NCBI GenBank assembly: GCA_963805445.1
Contig: CAWDUI010000047.1
Span: 434,001 to 498,000, forward strand
Length of the DNA: 64,000 bases
Source of the DNA: JAENVT01 sp963805445
GTDB taxonomy: Bacteria; Actinomycetota; Acidimicrobiia; Acidimicrobiales; Ilumatobacteraceae
Direction of reading: 5' to 3'
Positions within the stretch are counted from its first letter, which is position 1; each line of letters begins with the position of its first letter. This document shows positions 1 to 9,980 of this stretch, piece by piece. The notes beneath the pieces are model-generated. The model made no database searches, was not told the origin of the DNA, and saw nothing but the letters and a program-made list of their open reading frames with translations. The position numbers were made by a program, and so were the translations under genes.

Positions 1-310
1 CGCGCTTGCTCCCGAACCTGACGTCGCAGCCTCGTCTCGGCGTCGTTCCTCACCGCAACCGTCGTGCTCGGCGAGTTCACGATCGCCCGAACGCTGCTCG
101 AAGCAGACATTCCCGACCTTCAGCTTCGAGTACTTCGGCCGCGAGCCGCAGGGTGGCGTCGCGCTGGCGTTGCTCACCCTGGTCGCGCACCACCGTCGCT
201 GCTCGCGGCTGCTCACGCTGCTGACCCGTCCCAAAGCGGTACGGGCGAAGCGCAACAGAGCGCCGAGCCGAGCGTTCTCGATGCAGTCAGACAGGATGTT
301 GTCACGATGA
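1..310 (+). CDS. ABC transporter permease, C-terminal fragment (frame-slipped)
   Basis: This is the last part of an inner-membrane permease of the PotB/ThiP type (binding-protein-dependent transport). One frame reads FLTATVVLGEFTIARTLL and a second frame continues with FPTFSFEYFGREPQGGVALA, the usual C-terminal region of these permeases. A single-base slip lies near 110, and another is likely near 200, where the last membrane helix turns into an Arg-rich string. The gene starts before the window. Its TGA (308-310) overlaps the ATG of the ATPase gene, so the two are translationally coupled. The substrate cannot be told; polyamine, iron and thiamine systems all look like this. Confidence 0.6.
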   Translation, partial: ALAPEPDVAASSRRRSSPQPSCSASSRSPERCSKQTFPTFSFEYFGREPQGGVALALLTLVAHHRRCSRLLTLLTRPKAVRAKRNRAPSRAFSMQSDRMLSR

Positions 311-1374
311 GTGACCTCACCTTCGACGCCGATCCGCAAGACGTTCGGCCCGACCGTCGCGCTCGAAGGGCTCGACCTCGAGGTGCGAGCACGGGCGAGC
401 TGATCAGCCTGCTCGGGCCGTCGGGTGCGGCAAGACGACCGCGCTGCGCATCGCCGCCGGGTTCGAGGTCGCCGACAGCGGGCGATGTCTCGTCGGCGGC
501 GACGACATCAGCCGCACTGCCGGCGCACAAGCGCAACATGGGCATGGTGTTCCAGAGCTACAGCCTGTTCCCCAACCTCACCGTCACGGGCAACGTCGAG
601 TACGGGCTGCGCACACGCAAGCTGCCGAAGCCGCGAGCGCGCACCGGCGCGTCGCCGAGATGCTCGAACTCGTGCAGCTCAGCGTCCCACGGCCAACCGC
701 TACGCCCACCAGATGTCGGGCGGCCAGCAGCAGCGCGTCGCGCTGGCCCGCGCCCTCGCGATCCAGCCGTCGGTGCTGCTGCTCGACGAGCCGCTGTCAG
801 CGCGCTCGACGCCAAGGTGCGCGCCACGCTGCGCGACGAGATCCGCCGCATCCAGACCGAGCTCGGCATCACCACCCTGTTCGTCACCCACGACCAGGAG
901 GAGGCGCTGGCAATCAGCGACCGGATCGGGGTGATGTCGAACGGGCGGCATCGAGCAGCTCGGCCCGCCGACCGAGGTCTACCGCAACCCGTCGACCGCG
1001 TTCGTCGCCCGCTTCGTCGGCTCGATGAACGAGCTGCCCGCCGTCGTCCACGGTGCCGACGCGGTCACCGTTGGCGAATGCGTCGTGGCCACACCCGCGA
1101 TCGGCCAGCGCAGCGTCGGCGACGCTGTGCTCTTTCTCGTCCGCCCGAAGACATGTCGCTCGGCGACGGCGAAGCAGACGGCATGCCGGGCACGGTCACG
1201 GCACGCACGTTCCAGGGCGCGGCGACCATTGTCGCGTGTGCGTCTCGACGCTCTCGACGTGCTGGTGTCGTGCACGTCTCCGGCTCCGCGGCAGCGCATC
1301 TGACGCCCGGCGATCGGGTCAACGTCGTGATCGACGGGTCCCGCGGCGTCTGTGAAACGCCCGCTGCCGCATAG
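307..1374 (+). CDS. ABC transporter ATP-binding protein, PotA-like, with several frame slips
   Basis: This is the ATPase of the importer whose permease precedes it. All expected motifs are present but spread over three frames: Walker A GPSGCGKTTALRIAAGF near 417, the Q-loop stretch MGMVFQSYSLFPNLTV near 540, signature SGGQQQRVALARAL near 717, Walker B VLLLDEP near 772, and the switch FVTHDQEEAL near 883. A TOBE-like C-terminal domain follows from about 1030. At least five slips occur in about 1 kb, the densest run near the left edge. It is either poor sequence at a contig end or a true pseudogene; the motifs are undamaged, which favours sequence error. The PotA/FbpC/ThiQ subtypes cannot be separated. 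Confidence 0.7.
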   Translation: MSDLTFDADPQDVRPDRRARRARPRGASTGELISLLGPSGAARRPRCASPPGSRSPTAGDVSSAATTSAALPAHKRNMGMVFQSYSLFPNLTVTGNVEYGLRTRKLPKPRARTGASPRCSNSCSSASHGQPLRPPDVGRPAAARRAGPRPRDPAVGAAARRAAVSALDAKVRATLRDEIRRIQTELGITTLFVTHDQEEALAISDRIGVMSNGRHRAARPADRGLPQPVDRVRRPLRRLDERAARRRPRCRRGHRWRMRRGHTRDRPAQRRRRCALSRPPEDMSLGDGEADGMPGTVTARTFQGAATIVACASRRSRRAGVVHVSGSAAAHLTPGDRVNVVIDGSRGVCETPAAA

Positions 1375-1420
1375 GGCGGCTTGACAAGGACCCCCGCCAT
1401 CACGTAGCGATACGCACGCC

Positions 1421-4067
1421 ATGGCCAAACCGCTCGTCATCGTCGAATCGCCCGCGAAGGCAAAGACCATCTCGAAATTCCTCGGCAACGCGTTCGACGT
1501 GCGCGCCTCGGTGGGCCACGTGGCCGACCTGCCGAGCAAGGGTTTGTCGATCGATGTCGACAACGGGTTCAAGCCGACATACGAGCTGACCGTGCGCGGC
1601 GCGCAGGTGGTGAAAGACCTGCGTGTGCTGATGAAGGACGCGAGCGAGCTCTATCTCGCAACCGACGAAGACCGCGAGGGCGAAGCCATCAGCTGGCACC
1701 TGCTTGGAGTACCTGAAGCCGAAGATCCCGGTGAAGCGGATGGTGTTCCACGAGATCACCAAGACCGCCATCGACCACGCCGTCAACAACCCGCGTGGAA
1801 TCGACTACGGGCTCGTCGACGCGGCCGAGACCCGCCGGCTGCTCGACCGCCTGTACGGCTACGAGGTCTCGCCGGTGCTGTGGCGCCGCGTCAATCGCGG
1901 CCTGTCGGCTGGACGCGTGCAAAGCCCGTCGGTTCGACTGATCGTCGAGCGCGAGCGCGAACGCATCGCCTTCGTGCAAGCCGGCTACTGGGACATCGAC
2001 CTGCTCACCGCGACGTCGCCGGCCTTCACGGCCACACTCGTCGCCCTCGACGAGGCCAAGGTGGCCACCGGCAAGGACTTCGGCAGCGACGGTCAAGCCA
2101 AGAAGGGTGTCGTGATCGTCGACGAGCCGCGGGCACGTGGGTTGGCCGACACGCTGGCCGGGGCCGAGTTCACCGTTCGTTCGGTCGAGGAACGCCCCTA
2201 TCGCAGCGCACCCAAGGCGCCGTTCATGACCTCCACGTTGCAGCAAGAAGGTGGTCGCAAGCTACGGCTCAGCGCCTCGCAGGTCATGCGCGTGGCCCAA
2301 GGGCTGTACGAGCGCGGCTACATCACCTACATGCGTACTGACAACGTCACGCTCAGCGCCGAGGCGTTGACCGCGGTGCGCGCCGAGGTCAAGCGCGGCT
2401 ATGGCGACAAGTTCCTCTCCCCTGCGCCGCGCCAGTTCGCCTCGAAGACCAAGAACGCCCAGGAGGCACACGAGGCCATCCGGCCGTCGACCCCGTTGCG
2501 CAGCCCCGACTCGCTGGCAGCAGAGTTGAACGGCCAGGAGCTGTCGATGTACCGGATGATCTGGCAGCGCACGTTGGCGTCACAGATGGCCGATGCAACA
2601 GGCGTCACCGTGACGGTTCGTCTCGGAGCCGCCGCAGCCGACCCGACGAACCACAACGCCCTCACCGACGCCGTGTTTGCCGCCAGTGGCACGACCATCA
2701 GCTTCGCCGGATACCGGCAGGTCTACGTCGAGTCGGTCGACGACAGTGAGGTCACCGACGACGAGCGCGAGGCGTTGCTGCCGCCGCTGACGGTCGGCGC
2801 GGTCGTGCCGATCCAGTCGTTGACCCCCAATGGTCACTCCACGTCGCCGCCTGCCCGGTACACCGAAGCGTCGCTGGTCAAGCGGCTCGAAGAGCTCGGC
2901 ATCGGCCGGCCATCGACGTGGGCGTCGATCATCCAGACCGTGCAAGACCGCGGCTACGTGTGGAAGAAGGGTCAGGCGCTGGTGCCGACGTGGACCGCTT
3001 TCGCCGTGGTCGGCCTGATGGAGAAGCACTTCGGCGAGCTGGTCGACTACGCATTCACCGCCCGCATCGAAGAGGACCTCGACTCGATCGCCCGCAACGA
3101 GCGCCAGAAGCAGGATTGGCTGCAGAACTTCTACTTCGGCGACGCCGACGACAACCTGCCTGGCCTCAAGCGGCTCGTCGAGGAGAACCTCGACGAGATC
3201 GATGCCGCCGAGATCAACACGTTCCCCATCGGCAACGACTCCGACGGCAACGCGATCGTCGTCAAGCCGGGCAAGTACGGGCCTTACGTGAAGCGGGGCG
3301 ACGACACGGCCAGCGTGCCCGACGACCTCACCCCCGACGAGCTGACCGTCGAGATGGCGACCAAGCTGCTGGCCCTGCCGAAGAGCGACGAGCCGATCGG
3401 CGAGCTCGACGGCTACCCGGTGTTCGCCAAGAACGGCCGGTACGGGCCGTACGTGCAGTGGGGCTCGCCCGACAACCTGCCACCGGGGCTGGAGAAGCCA
3501 CGGATGGCCAGCTTGTTCAAGACGATGGTGCTCGAACGGCTGACCGTCGAAGAGGCCGAGGAGTTGTTGCAGCTGCCGCGCACGTTGGGCGTCGATCCGG
3601 CCGATGGCGAGACCATCACGGCCAACAACGGCCGGTACGGGCCGTACGTGCAGAAGGGCAAGGACTTCCGCAACATCACCAACGAAGAGCAACTGCTGAC
3701 CATCACGCTCGACCAGGCACTGGAGATCTTCTCGCAGCCGAAGGTGTTCCGCCGCGGTGGCGCCAACATGGCGGCCAAGGGTCCGCTCCGTGAGTTCGGC
3801 AACGATCCGATCAGCGGGAAGCCGGTGGTCGCCAAGGACGGAAAGTTCGGCGTGTACGTGACCGACGGCGAGACCAATGCGTCACTCTCGAAGGGAGACC
3901 GGCTGGAGGCCATGCCGCCGGAGCGTGCCTACGAGCTGCTGGCCGTCCGACGCGAGGCCATCATCGAAAAGGGCGGGGTCCCCGCCAAGAAGGCGCGAGC
4001 CACGAAGAAGGCCGCGACCAAGAAGAAGGCCGCCCCGCGCAAAGCGGCCGCCAAGAAGCAGGCCTGA
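1421..4067 (+). CDS. topA: DNA topoisomerase I (type IA), one frame slip near 1705
   Basis: This enzyme relaxes negative supercoils through a transient 5'-phosphotyrosine link. The N-terminal Toprim domain starts MAKPLVIVESPAKAKTI and holds the acidic DEDREGE motif. The catalytic Tyr lies in ITYMRTDN (codon 2328-2330, residue 303 after correction). The C-terminal part has repeated NGRYGPYV-type modules and no zinc-finger cysteines, then a Lys/Ala-rich tail from about 3980, as in actinobacterial TopA where the tail aids processivity. Reading shifts frame in SWHLL-EYLKPK near 1700; removing one base restores a full protein of about 881 residues. Because the gene is essential, I take the slip as a sequence error. 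Confidence 0.95.
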
Positions 4068-4078
4068 GCCGCCGGGCA

Positions 4079-4954
4079 CTACCCCGCGATCATCACTCCG
4101 AGCACACCGGCCAGGATCAGCGCGGCGCCGGCGTACTCGCGCCGCGTGTTGCGCTCGTGCAGCCACCAGTGCGCGACCGCAAAGGTGAACAGCAACTCGA
4201 CCTGGCCGAAGGTGCGGACCTTCGCCGCGTTCTGCAGGGCGAACGCCCATGCCCAGCACGCCGACCCGCACACGCTCAGCACGCCGACGATCGAGCTGGA
4301 GCGCCAGTGCCGGAAGGCCAACCCGATCTGCCCGCGCTCGCGCACGGCCAGGTACGCGCCATGGATCACGGTCTGCATGGTGTTCATCACCGCCAAGGCC
4401 ACGATGGCGCGTACGAGCGCCGGTTGATCACCCAATGATTGGGTCGCAGCTCGGATACCGACCGCGGCGAGGCCGAAGCCCGTGCCGGCGAACAACCCGA
4501 GCACCGCAGCCCGGTCCGGGTGGCGCAGCAGCGCACGGCCACCGGCCAGCAGCACGACACCGGCCATGCACAGCACCGTCGACAACCACCCGAACGGACG
4601 CAACGTCTCGTCGAGCAGCACCGCCGAGAACACGGCCACCTGCACGACCTCGGTCTTGGAGTAGACCGTGCCGACAGCGAACCCTCGGGCATCGAAGGCG
4701 CTGATCAGCAGGATCGTCGCCACGATCTGGGCCACGCCACCGCCGGCGATCAGCGGCCAGAACCGCGCGGGAGGCATCGGCACGTGCCGGCCGCTGATGA
4801 CGATCCCGGCAACGGCAGCGAGAGCGATCGGGGCACCCCATACGTAGCGAACGAACCCGGCGCCGCTCACCGACAGGAGGGCGCGCAACTTCTGCTGCAT
4901 GGCCGTCCTGCTGGTTTGAAAGATCGCCGCAGCGACCGTCACGATCATCCACAT
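4079..4954 (-). CDS. EamA/DMT-family membrane transporter
   Basis: This 291-residue protein has about ten hydrophobic segments in two similar halves, the drug/metabolite transporter fold. The second half ends with an EamA-like stretch (LLFTFAVAHWWLHERNTRRE, then a last helix). Family members export amino acids, metabolites or drugs across the inner membrane; no substrate can be assigned. It is convergent with topA, 11 bp beyond that stop, and divergent from tmk. The frame is intact. Confidence 0.8.
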   Translation of the reverse strand: MWMIVTVAAAIFQTSRTAMQQKLRALLSVSGAGFVRYVWGAPIALAAVAGIVISGRHVPMPPARFWPLIAGGGVAQIVATILLISAFDARGFAVGTVYSKTEVVQVAVFSAVLLDETLRPFGWLSTVLCMAGVVLLAGGRALLRHPDRAAVLGLFAGTGFGLAAVGIRAATQSLGDQPALVRAIVALAVMNTMQTVIHGAYLAVRERGQIGLAFRHWRSSSIVGVLSVCGSACWAWAFALQNAAKVRTFGQVELLFTFAVAHWWLHERNTRREYAGAALILAGVLGVMIAG

Positions 4955-5026
4955 CTGACTCTCAGTATCTGGGATTTAATTCTCAAACACAAGCTACCAC
5001 ATCCGAATAGGTATGGTGCGCCGAGT

Positions 5027-5635
5027 ATGAGTACGGGTCGCTACATCGCCCTCGAAGGCGCCGAGGGAACAGGCAAGAGCACGCATGCAGCCCGCCTGGC
5101 GGCGCATCTCGGTGCGGTCCTGACTCGCGAGACCGGCGGCACCGACATCGGCGCGCGCATTCGGACGATCCTGCACGACACGTCGCTGACCCATCTGTCG
5201 CATCGCGCCGAGGCACTGCTGACCGCCGCCGATCGGGCCCAGCACATCGACGAGATCGTCAGGCCTGCCCTCGTGCAGGGACGTCATGTCGTCAGCGATC
5301 GCAGCGTCTACTCGACACTCGCCTATCAGGGATACGGACGTTGCCTGCCGATCGACGAGATCCGCCAGATCAACGAGTGGGCGATCCACTCGTGCTGGCC
5401 CGATCTGGTCGTGCTGATCGATACGCCGATCGAGGTGCTGGAACGCCGAATGCGCGGCCGCCAACTCGATCGCTTCGAACGCGAGGACGACGAGTTCCAC
5501 GCCCGTGTGCGCAACGGCTTTCGCACGATGGCCGAGGCCGATCCGGACCATTGGGTCGTGATCGACGGGGGCGCAGGCATGGAAGAAGTCGGCACCAACA
5601 TCCGGCGCTGCGTCACCGAACGGCTGCAGCTGTGA
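5027..5635 (+). CDS. tmk: Thymidylate kinase
   Basis: It phosphorylates dTMP to dTDP for DNA synthesis. The P-loop GAEGTGKST lies at residues 11-19. The DRSVYSTLAYQG substrate-binding stretch and an R-rich lid (RRMRGRQLDRFE) follow. At 202 residues it has the usual length. The ATG at 5027 was chosen because the protein then begins MSTGRYIALEG, the normal start; the frame stays open upstream but encodes nothing family-like. Its stop overlaps the GTG start of holB, the common tmk-holB arrangement. Confidence 0.93.
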   Translation: MSTGRYIALEGAEGTGKSTHAARLAAHLGAVLTRETGGTDIGARIRTILHDTSLTHLSHRAEALLTAADRAQHIDEIVRPALVQGRHVVSDRSVYSTLAYQGYGRCLPIDEIRQINEWAIHSCWPDLVVLIDTPIEVLERRMRGRQLDRFEREDDEFHARVRNGFRTMAEADPDHWVVIDGGAGMEEVGTNIRRCVTERLQL

Positions 5636-6679
5636 GCGAGTCGGTGTGGTCCGGCGTGGTCGGCCAGGCCCAGGCGGTCGCCAGGCTGACGTACGCCGCC
5701 AACGATCCCGTCCACGCCTACCTCTTCGTCGGCCCGCCCGGTTCCACGAAGGACGAGGCCAGCAGGGCGTTCGCGGCACTGTTGATGGCCGGCAGCGACG
5801 ACCCGACACAACGCGACGCCAGGTTGGCGCTCGCCGGCGAGCACCCTGACGTGCGCGAGGTCGTGCGCCAAGGCGCTCGGATCTCCGCCGAGCAAGTTGC
5901 CGAGATCATCCGTAGTGCGTCGCTGGCACCGGTGGAAGGCGCGCGCAAGGTGATGATCCTGCACGACTTCCATCTGCTCGACGCGGCCGCCGCAGCTCGC
6001 CTGTTGAAGACCCTCGAGGAACCTCCGGCCAGCACCGTCTTCATCGTGCTGGCCGATCAGGTCACGACGGAACTGGTCACCCTTGCCTCGCGGTGCGTTC
6101 GAATCGTGTTTGCGGCGCTGTCGAACGACGTGGTTGCGGCCACCCTCGTCGAGTCGGGGATCGACCCGGCCGCCGCGGCCGTCGCTGCAAAGGCCGCCGA
6201 GGGCAACCTCACCCGAGCACGAGTGCTGGCGACCGATACGGGGTTGATGGCTCGACGCGACGCATTCGCCGGCCTCGCCACACGCCTCGACGGCACTGGC
6301 ACCACGGTCGTCACGCTGTGCACCGAGGTGCTCGGTCTCATCGACGCAGCAGCGGCCCCGCTCGCCACTCGCCAGGCGCACGAGCTGAGTGCGCTCGAGG
6401 CCAAGGTCGCAGCAGCAGGTGAACGCGGCAGTGGTCGCAAGCAGTTGGAAGACCTCCACAAGCGTGAGCTACGCCGCCACCGCGTCGACGAACTGCGCAG
6501 CGGGCTGAGCGTGTTGGCCGGCGCATATCGTGACGCGCTCGGTGGGCGGCCAACTCCCGCGGCCCGACGCCGCCGTCAACGCCGTCACCCGCATCCACGC
6601 TGCGCTCGAGGCAATGGAGCGAAATCCGAACGAGACGCTGTTGCTGCAGGCGTTGTTGCTCGACCTGCCGTCGCTGTAG
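5632..6679 (+). CDS. holB: DNA polymerase III subunit delta' (frame slip near 6545)
   Basis: This is the clamp-loader delta' subunit, part of the complex that loads the sliding clamp. It starts GTG at 5632 inside the tmk stop (VSESVWSGVVGQAQAVARL). The AAA+ core is visible: a degenerate P-loop GPPGSTKDEA, in which the final Ser/Thr is Asp, then the KVMILHDFHLL Walker-B region and the LLKTLEEPP sensor segment typical of DnaX/HolB proteins. E. coli delta' also does not bind ATP, so the weak P-loop suits this subunit. The frame slips near 6545; the other frame continues with LPRPDAAVNAVTRIHAALEA to a TAG at 6677-6679. Confidence 0.88.
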
Positions 6680-6687
6680 GCCGGCGC

Positions 6688-9585
6688 TCAGTTCGACAGC
6701 AGCGGACGCAGGAGGTGAGACATCTCGCCGGTGGGCTCGTGCGCCGGCCGCGGCTCGACCGCAGATTGCTGACCCGTCGGCGGGGCGAGCCCGGCAACGG
6801 CCGCTGGTGCGGGCGTTTGCAAACGGGGGGTCGTCGACAGTTCGATCGTCGCCTCGGATGCTGCCATCGCCAGCACCGGTGACGGCGCGGGCAGCCGTGG
6901 CGTTGTCGGCGCCGACAGCGCCGGTTGCAACACGGGCGCGGGATCGGGTTCCGAGACAGGTTGGGCGGGCAGGTCACGCACCGGGGCGACGACCTCCACC
7001 GGTTGGTTCTCGAACTCTGCCAACGCCGTCATCGCGACGGCCGAGAGCGGCTTGAAGAACAGGTACCCCTGGGCGAACTCGCAGCCCAGTCTGGCCAGCT
7101 CGAGTGCTTGACTCTCTGTCTCGACCCCTTCTGCGACGGTCCGCAGACCGAGGTTGCGGGCCATGTTGACGATCGTGTTGGCCAGCGCCTGACTGCGCAG
7201 CTCCTCGACGGACTGCACGAACTCCTTGTCGATCTTGATGATGTCGAGCGGCAGGCGTTGCACATACGCCAGCGAGCTGTAGCCCGTGCCGAAGTCGTCG
7301 AGCGCGGTGCGGATTCCGCAGGCCCGCAGCTCCTTGAGTTGCGAGCTGGCGATCTCGCTGTCGTCGATCAACGTGGACTCGGTGATCTCCAGCACCAATC
7401 GATCAGGGTCGAGACCGCTCAACTTCAAGCTGCGCAACACACCATCGACGAACGCCGATTCGCGCAGCTGGACGCCCGACACGTTGACCGTGACGAACAT
7501 CGAATCATCGGCCCAACCGACCGCCGACATGCAGGCCTGCTCGATCGCCCAAGCCCCGATCGGGATGATCACGCCTGTCTGCTCGGCCAGCGTGATGAAG
7601 TCGTTCGGCGGGACGTTTCCGTAGATGTGATGATCCCAGCGCAGCAGCGCCTCGGCTCCGACCGTGCGTCCGTCCGACAACCGCACGATCGGTTGGTACA
7701 CGAGGTACAGCTGGTCTCGGCCCAGCGCGGCCATCAGGTCGCGCTTGTACTCGTTGCGCCGCTCGGTCTGGCGCCCGAGATCGGCATCGAAGCCCTCGAC
7801 CTGACCCTTGCCCAACTGCTTGGCGCGATACATCGCCAGGTCGGCATGACGCATGAGATCCGACGCGCTGTTCTTCGGCTCGGCGACCGCGATCCCGATG
7901 CAACCGCTGACGGAAACGGACTGGAAGTCATTGACCTGGATGGGATCCTTGAGATCGCCGATGGCGTGGTGGGCGAGCACGCCGGCCTCCGCCGTCGACA
8001 CGTCGAGCAGCAACACCCCGAACTCGTCACCGCCGAGTCGAGCGACCAGGTTCGAGGCGTTGGCAAAGCGAACCTTCAGACGATCGGCAACAGTGCGCAA
8101 CAACACATCGCCCGCCGAGTGGCCGAGCCCGTCGTTGATCGCCTTGAAGTCGTCGAGATCGAGGAACAAGACCGTGGGCAAGTTCCCGCGTTGCAACTCG
8201 TCGCTGACACGGGTCAAGAAGTTGGCCCGGTTGGCGAGCCCCGTCAACGAATCGTGGTCGGCTCGGTAGCTGAGCTGGCGTTCGAGGGTGCGATTGGCGG
8301 TCACGTCGCGCAGGGTCAAGACCACCCCGGCAACGGCGACGTTCGACATCAAGTTGACGGCCGACAGCTCCATGGTGCGGCGCTCACCGTCTGCATGCAG
8401 CGCCGACACCTCGACCGTGAGCGAGCCTTCCGGTGGCAGCTTGGCGATGTCGCTCCACAGATCGACCTTGGCGCGGATGTCGACGTCTCCGAACTGGGCA
8501 CCGACCCAATCGTCGCATTGGTGACCGAGCACTGTCTGCAACGCTGGACTGGCATAGGAGATCAGCCCGTCACCATCGACGAGCACGACGACATCCGACG
8601 ATCGTTCGACCAGTGAAGCGAGCCGGTCGTTGCCACGACGTTCCGTGAGGTTGCGCACGCTGACAGCCAGCCCCCACAGGCGGGTCAGGGCCAGTAGTGA
8701 GACCACGACGGCGATGCCTGCGGCGAAGAGCACCGTGGAGTGCTTGGCGCTGTCATCCATCAGCACCGTGATCAACACGACCTGCGGAGCGACGGCCGAC
8801 AACACGATCGACAGCAACCGAACGCGGCTCAACCTGACCGCGTGGTGAGCCACGTGGGCCGCCTCGCTGTGATGCCGATCGAGCGCCGCCCACACCAAGA
8901 ACGCGAACGACAACGCTGTGACCGAGTTGGTGATCGTGGCCGATACGTGTCCTGTGCCGACTTCGCCCCAGTAGCTCATCATGTTGGCCCCGAAGCGGGT
9001 GAGGAGGGCCAACTGCAACGCCACGAACGATCGGCTGCGGGCCCGGTACCCGAGTGAGAGCCGCGCCCCGAGGGCGACGAGCACGAGATCGGAGGCGGGC
9101 AGGCTGAGCGACAGCAGGCGACCCGATGAGTCGAGCGGCGACCGAGTCAATGCCGGCTCGATGACGGCGACCCACATCACCAACGCGGTGGCGAGGGCCA
9201 CGATGCTCGACTCGATGGCCAGGTAGCGATCGCGGATCGGTGAGCGATCGGCGATCATCGCCAGCAGCGCGAGCGCCACGAGCGTTCGATCCGGGGCGCG
9301 CATCACGCTGGCGAGCTCAGCCGCGTCGCGCAAGCCGAACGAGGTTTGCCACAACGTCATGGCGTACGACGCTGCCGTCATCGCACACGACCCGGCGATG
9401 GCAACCCACGCAACCTTGTCGCCGTTCAGCCTCCAACGCGAACCGACGATCGCGGCAACCGCGGCAACGACCGGCGGTCCGATCATCCAGCGACTTCCGG
9501 GGATCCACACGGTGCGAACCTGGTACCCGTAGACGGCAAGGGCCATGCCGATGCACACCATGAGTCCAACCCGCCACCACTTCAC
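6688..9585 (-). CDS. Membrane GGDEF-EAL protein with PAS domain (cyclic di-GMP turnover)
   Basis: This 965-residue protein has, in order, about nine N-terminal membrane segments (residues 1-310), a PAS-like sensor (about 325-430, starting ERSSDVVVLVDGDG), a GGDEF domain with intact ARLGGDEFG, an EAL domain, and a Pro/Ala-rich tail from about 870. The EAL domain keeps GAEALLRW, VNVSG, LEITES, ALDDFGTGYSS, IIKIDKEF and AEGVET, so it should be an active phosphodiesterase. The GGDEF motif is intact, but the stretch just before it reads RFAN rather than the RxxD inhibitory site. It lies tail to tail with holB, with an 8-bp gap. The frame is clean over 2.9 kb. Confidence 0.93.
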   Translation of the reverse strand: MKWWRVGLMVCIGMALAVYGYQVRTVWIPGSRWMIGPPVVAAVAAIVGSRWRLNGDKVAWVAIAGSCAMTAASYAMTLWQTSFGLRDAAELASVMRAPDRTLVALALLAMIADRSPIRDRYLAIESSIVALATALVMWVAVIEPALTRSPLDSSGRLLSLSLPASDLVLVALGARLSLGYRARSRSFVALQLALLTRFGANMMSYWGEVGTGHVSATITNSVTALSFAFLVWAALDRHHSEAAHVAHHAVRLSRVRLLSIVLSAVAPQVVLITVLMDDSAKHSTVLFAAGIAVVVSLLALTRLWGLAVSVRNLTERRGNDRLASLVERSSDVVVLVDGDGLISYASPALQTVLGHQCDDWVGAQFGDVDIRAKVDLWSDIAKLPPEGSLTVEVSALHADGERRTMELSAVNLMSNVAVAGVVLTLRDVTANRTLERQLSYRADHDSLTGLANRANFLTRVSDELQRGNLPTVLFLDLDDFKAINDGLGHSAGDVLLRTVADRLKVRFANASNLVARLGGDEFGVLLLDVSTAEAGVLAHHAIGDLKDPIQVNDFQSVSVSGCIGIAVAEPKNSASDLMRHADLAMYRAKQLGKGQVEGFDADLGRQTERRNEYKRDLMAALGRDQLYLVYQPIVRLSDGRTVGAEALLRWDHHIYGNVPPNDFITLAEQTGVIIPIGAWAIEQACMSAVGWADDSMFVTVNVSGVQLRESAFVDGVLRSLKLSGLDPDRLVLEITESTLIDDSEIASSQLKELRACGIRTALDDFGTGYSSLAYVQRLPLDIIKIDKEFVQSVEELRSQALANTIVNMARNLGLRTVAEGVETESQALELARLGCEFAQGYLFFKPLSAVAMTALAEFENQPVEVVAPVRDLPAQPVSEPDPAPVLQPALSAPTTPRLPAPSPVLAMAASEATIELSTTPRLQTPAPAAVAGLAPPTGQQSAVEPRPAHEPTGEMSHLLRPLLSN

Positions 9586-9716
9586 GAGGGAATGATCGGC
9601 AAGATCTCTTCAAGGTTGAGCAAGTAACAACGACGTAGTTTGCGGCGCACGCCGAGGGTCCCGGAGACCGCCGGGTCCGGTCGCGATATGAGATGCCATC
9701 GTCGCGGGTCACCCGC

Positions 9717-9722
9717 TACGAT
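9717..9722 (+). promoter_or_regulatory. Possible -10 element of the tRNA-Thr gene
   Basis: TACGAT lies 10 bp before the mature 5' end of the tRNA, a fitting distance for a -10 box. No clear -35 box is seen at 16-18 bp upstream, so this is a weak call. Confidence 0.3.
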
Positions 9723-9731
9723 GCACGCCGC

Positions 9732-9807
9732 GCCCAGGTAGCTCAGTCGGCAGAGCAACGCACTCGTAATGCGTAGGTCGTGGGTTCGATTCCCACCTTG
9801 GGCTCCA
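9732..9807 (+). tRNA. tRNA-Thr (anticodon CGT)
   Basis: The 76 nt fold as a full cloverleaf: acceptor GCCCAGG with CTTGGGC (one G-U pair), anticodon stem ACGCA/TGCGT around the loop CTCGTAA (anticodon CGT, reads ACG), T-arm GTGGG-TTCGATT-CCCAC, and an encoded CCA end. Its 3' 49 nt are repeated at 28560-28608, so this gene is the integration target of the mobile element to its right and has been kept intact by it. Confidence 0.96.
9759..9807 (+). repeat. attL: 49-bp direct repeat inside tRNA-Thr
   Basis: This stretch runs from the anticodon stem to the CCA end of the tRNA and is identical to 28560-28608. The match stops on both sides (A against G before it, C against A after it). Tyrosine integrases commonly cross over in or near the anticodon loop. 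Confidence 0.95.
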
Positions 9808-9864
9808 CTCTGACCAGGTGATTTGCAGGTTTTCGGCCCAGCGCACAGCAGGCGAAATTGCCGT

Positions 9865-9883
9865 TTGGTCACATTTTGGTCAC
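9865..9883 (+). repeat. Two phased TTGGTCAC repeats near attL (possible arm sites)
   Basis: TTGGTCAC occurs at 9865-9872 and 9876-9883, exactly 11 bp apart, 58 bp inside the left attachment repeat. The same octamer with the same 11-bp spacing occurs at the right end (28425-28454). Such one-turn direct repeats near att cores are typical of arm-type integrase or excisionase sites; the role is inferred. Confidence 0.6.
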
Positions 9884-9959
9884 AGCAATCCCGGAGCGCC
9901 GCACCAACTCTTGACTGTCGCCGAGCCTTCAACCTCGAAAACGTGTCGCGTCAGCGAAT

Positions 9960-9976
9960 GTTTGCCCTATGCAAAC
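9960..9976 (-). terminator. Hairpin just after the toxin gene (weak terminator candidate)
   Basis: GTTTGC and GCAAAC pair across a 5-nt loop, starting 4 bp beyond the toxin stop. No T-run follows on the transcribed strand, so it may be only a structural repeat. The other bases between attL and the toxin hold just this hairpin and the TTGGTCAC repeats. Confidence 0.3.
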
Positions 9977-9980
9977 CGTG

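Noticed and set aside
1700..1710. Programmed frameshift in topA and other genes
   Set aside because: There is no common slippery heptamer or following pseudoknot, and the slips go in both directions. Error is simpler.
3980..4067. Separate histone H1-like or Lys-rich small protein after topA
   Set aside because: The Lys/Ala stretch is in frame with TopA and is the normal tail of actinobacterial topoisomerase I.
9582..9932. Minus-strand open frame across the tRNA with the GNRTHDLRITSA string
   Set aside because: This string is the well-known false translation of the antisense of a tRNA gene. The same happens at 28440-28637 over attR. Neither is a protein gene.
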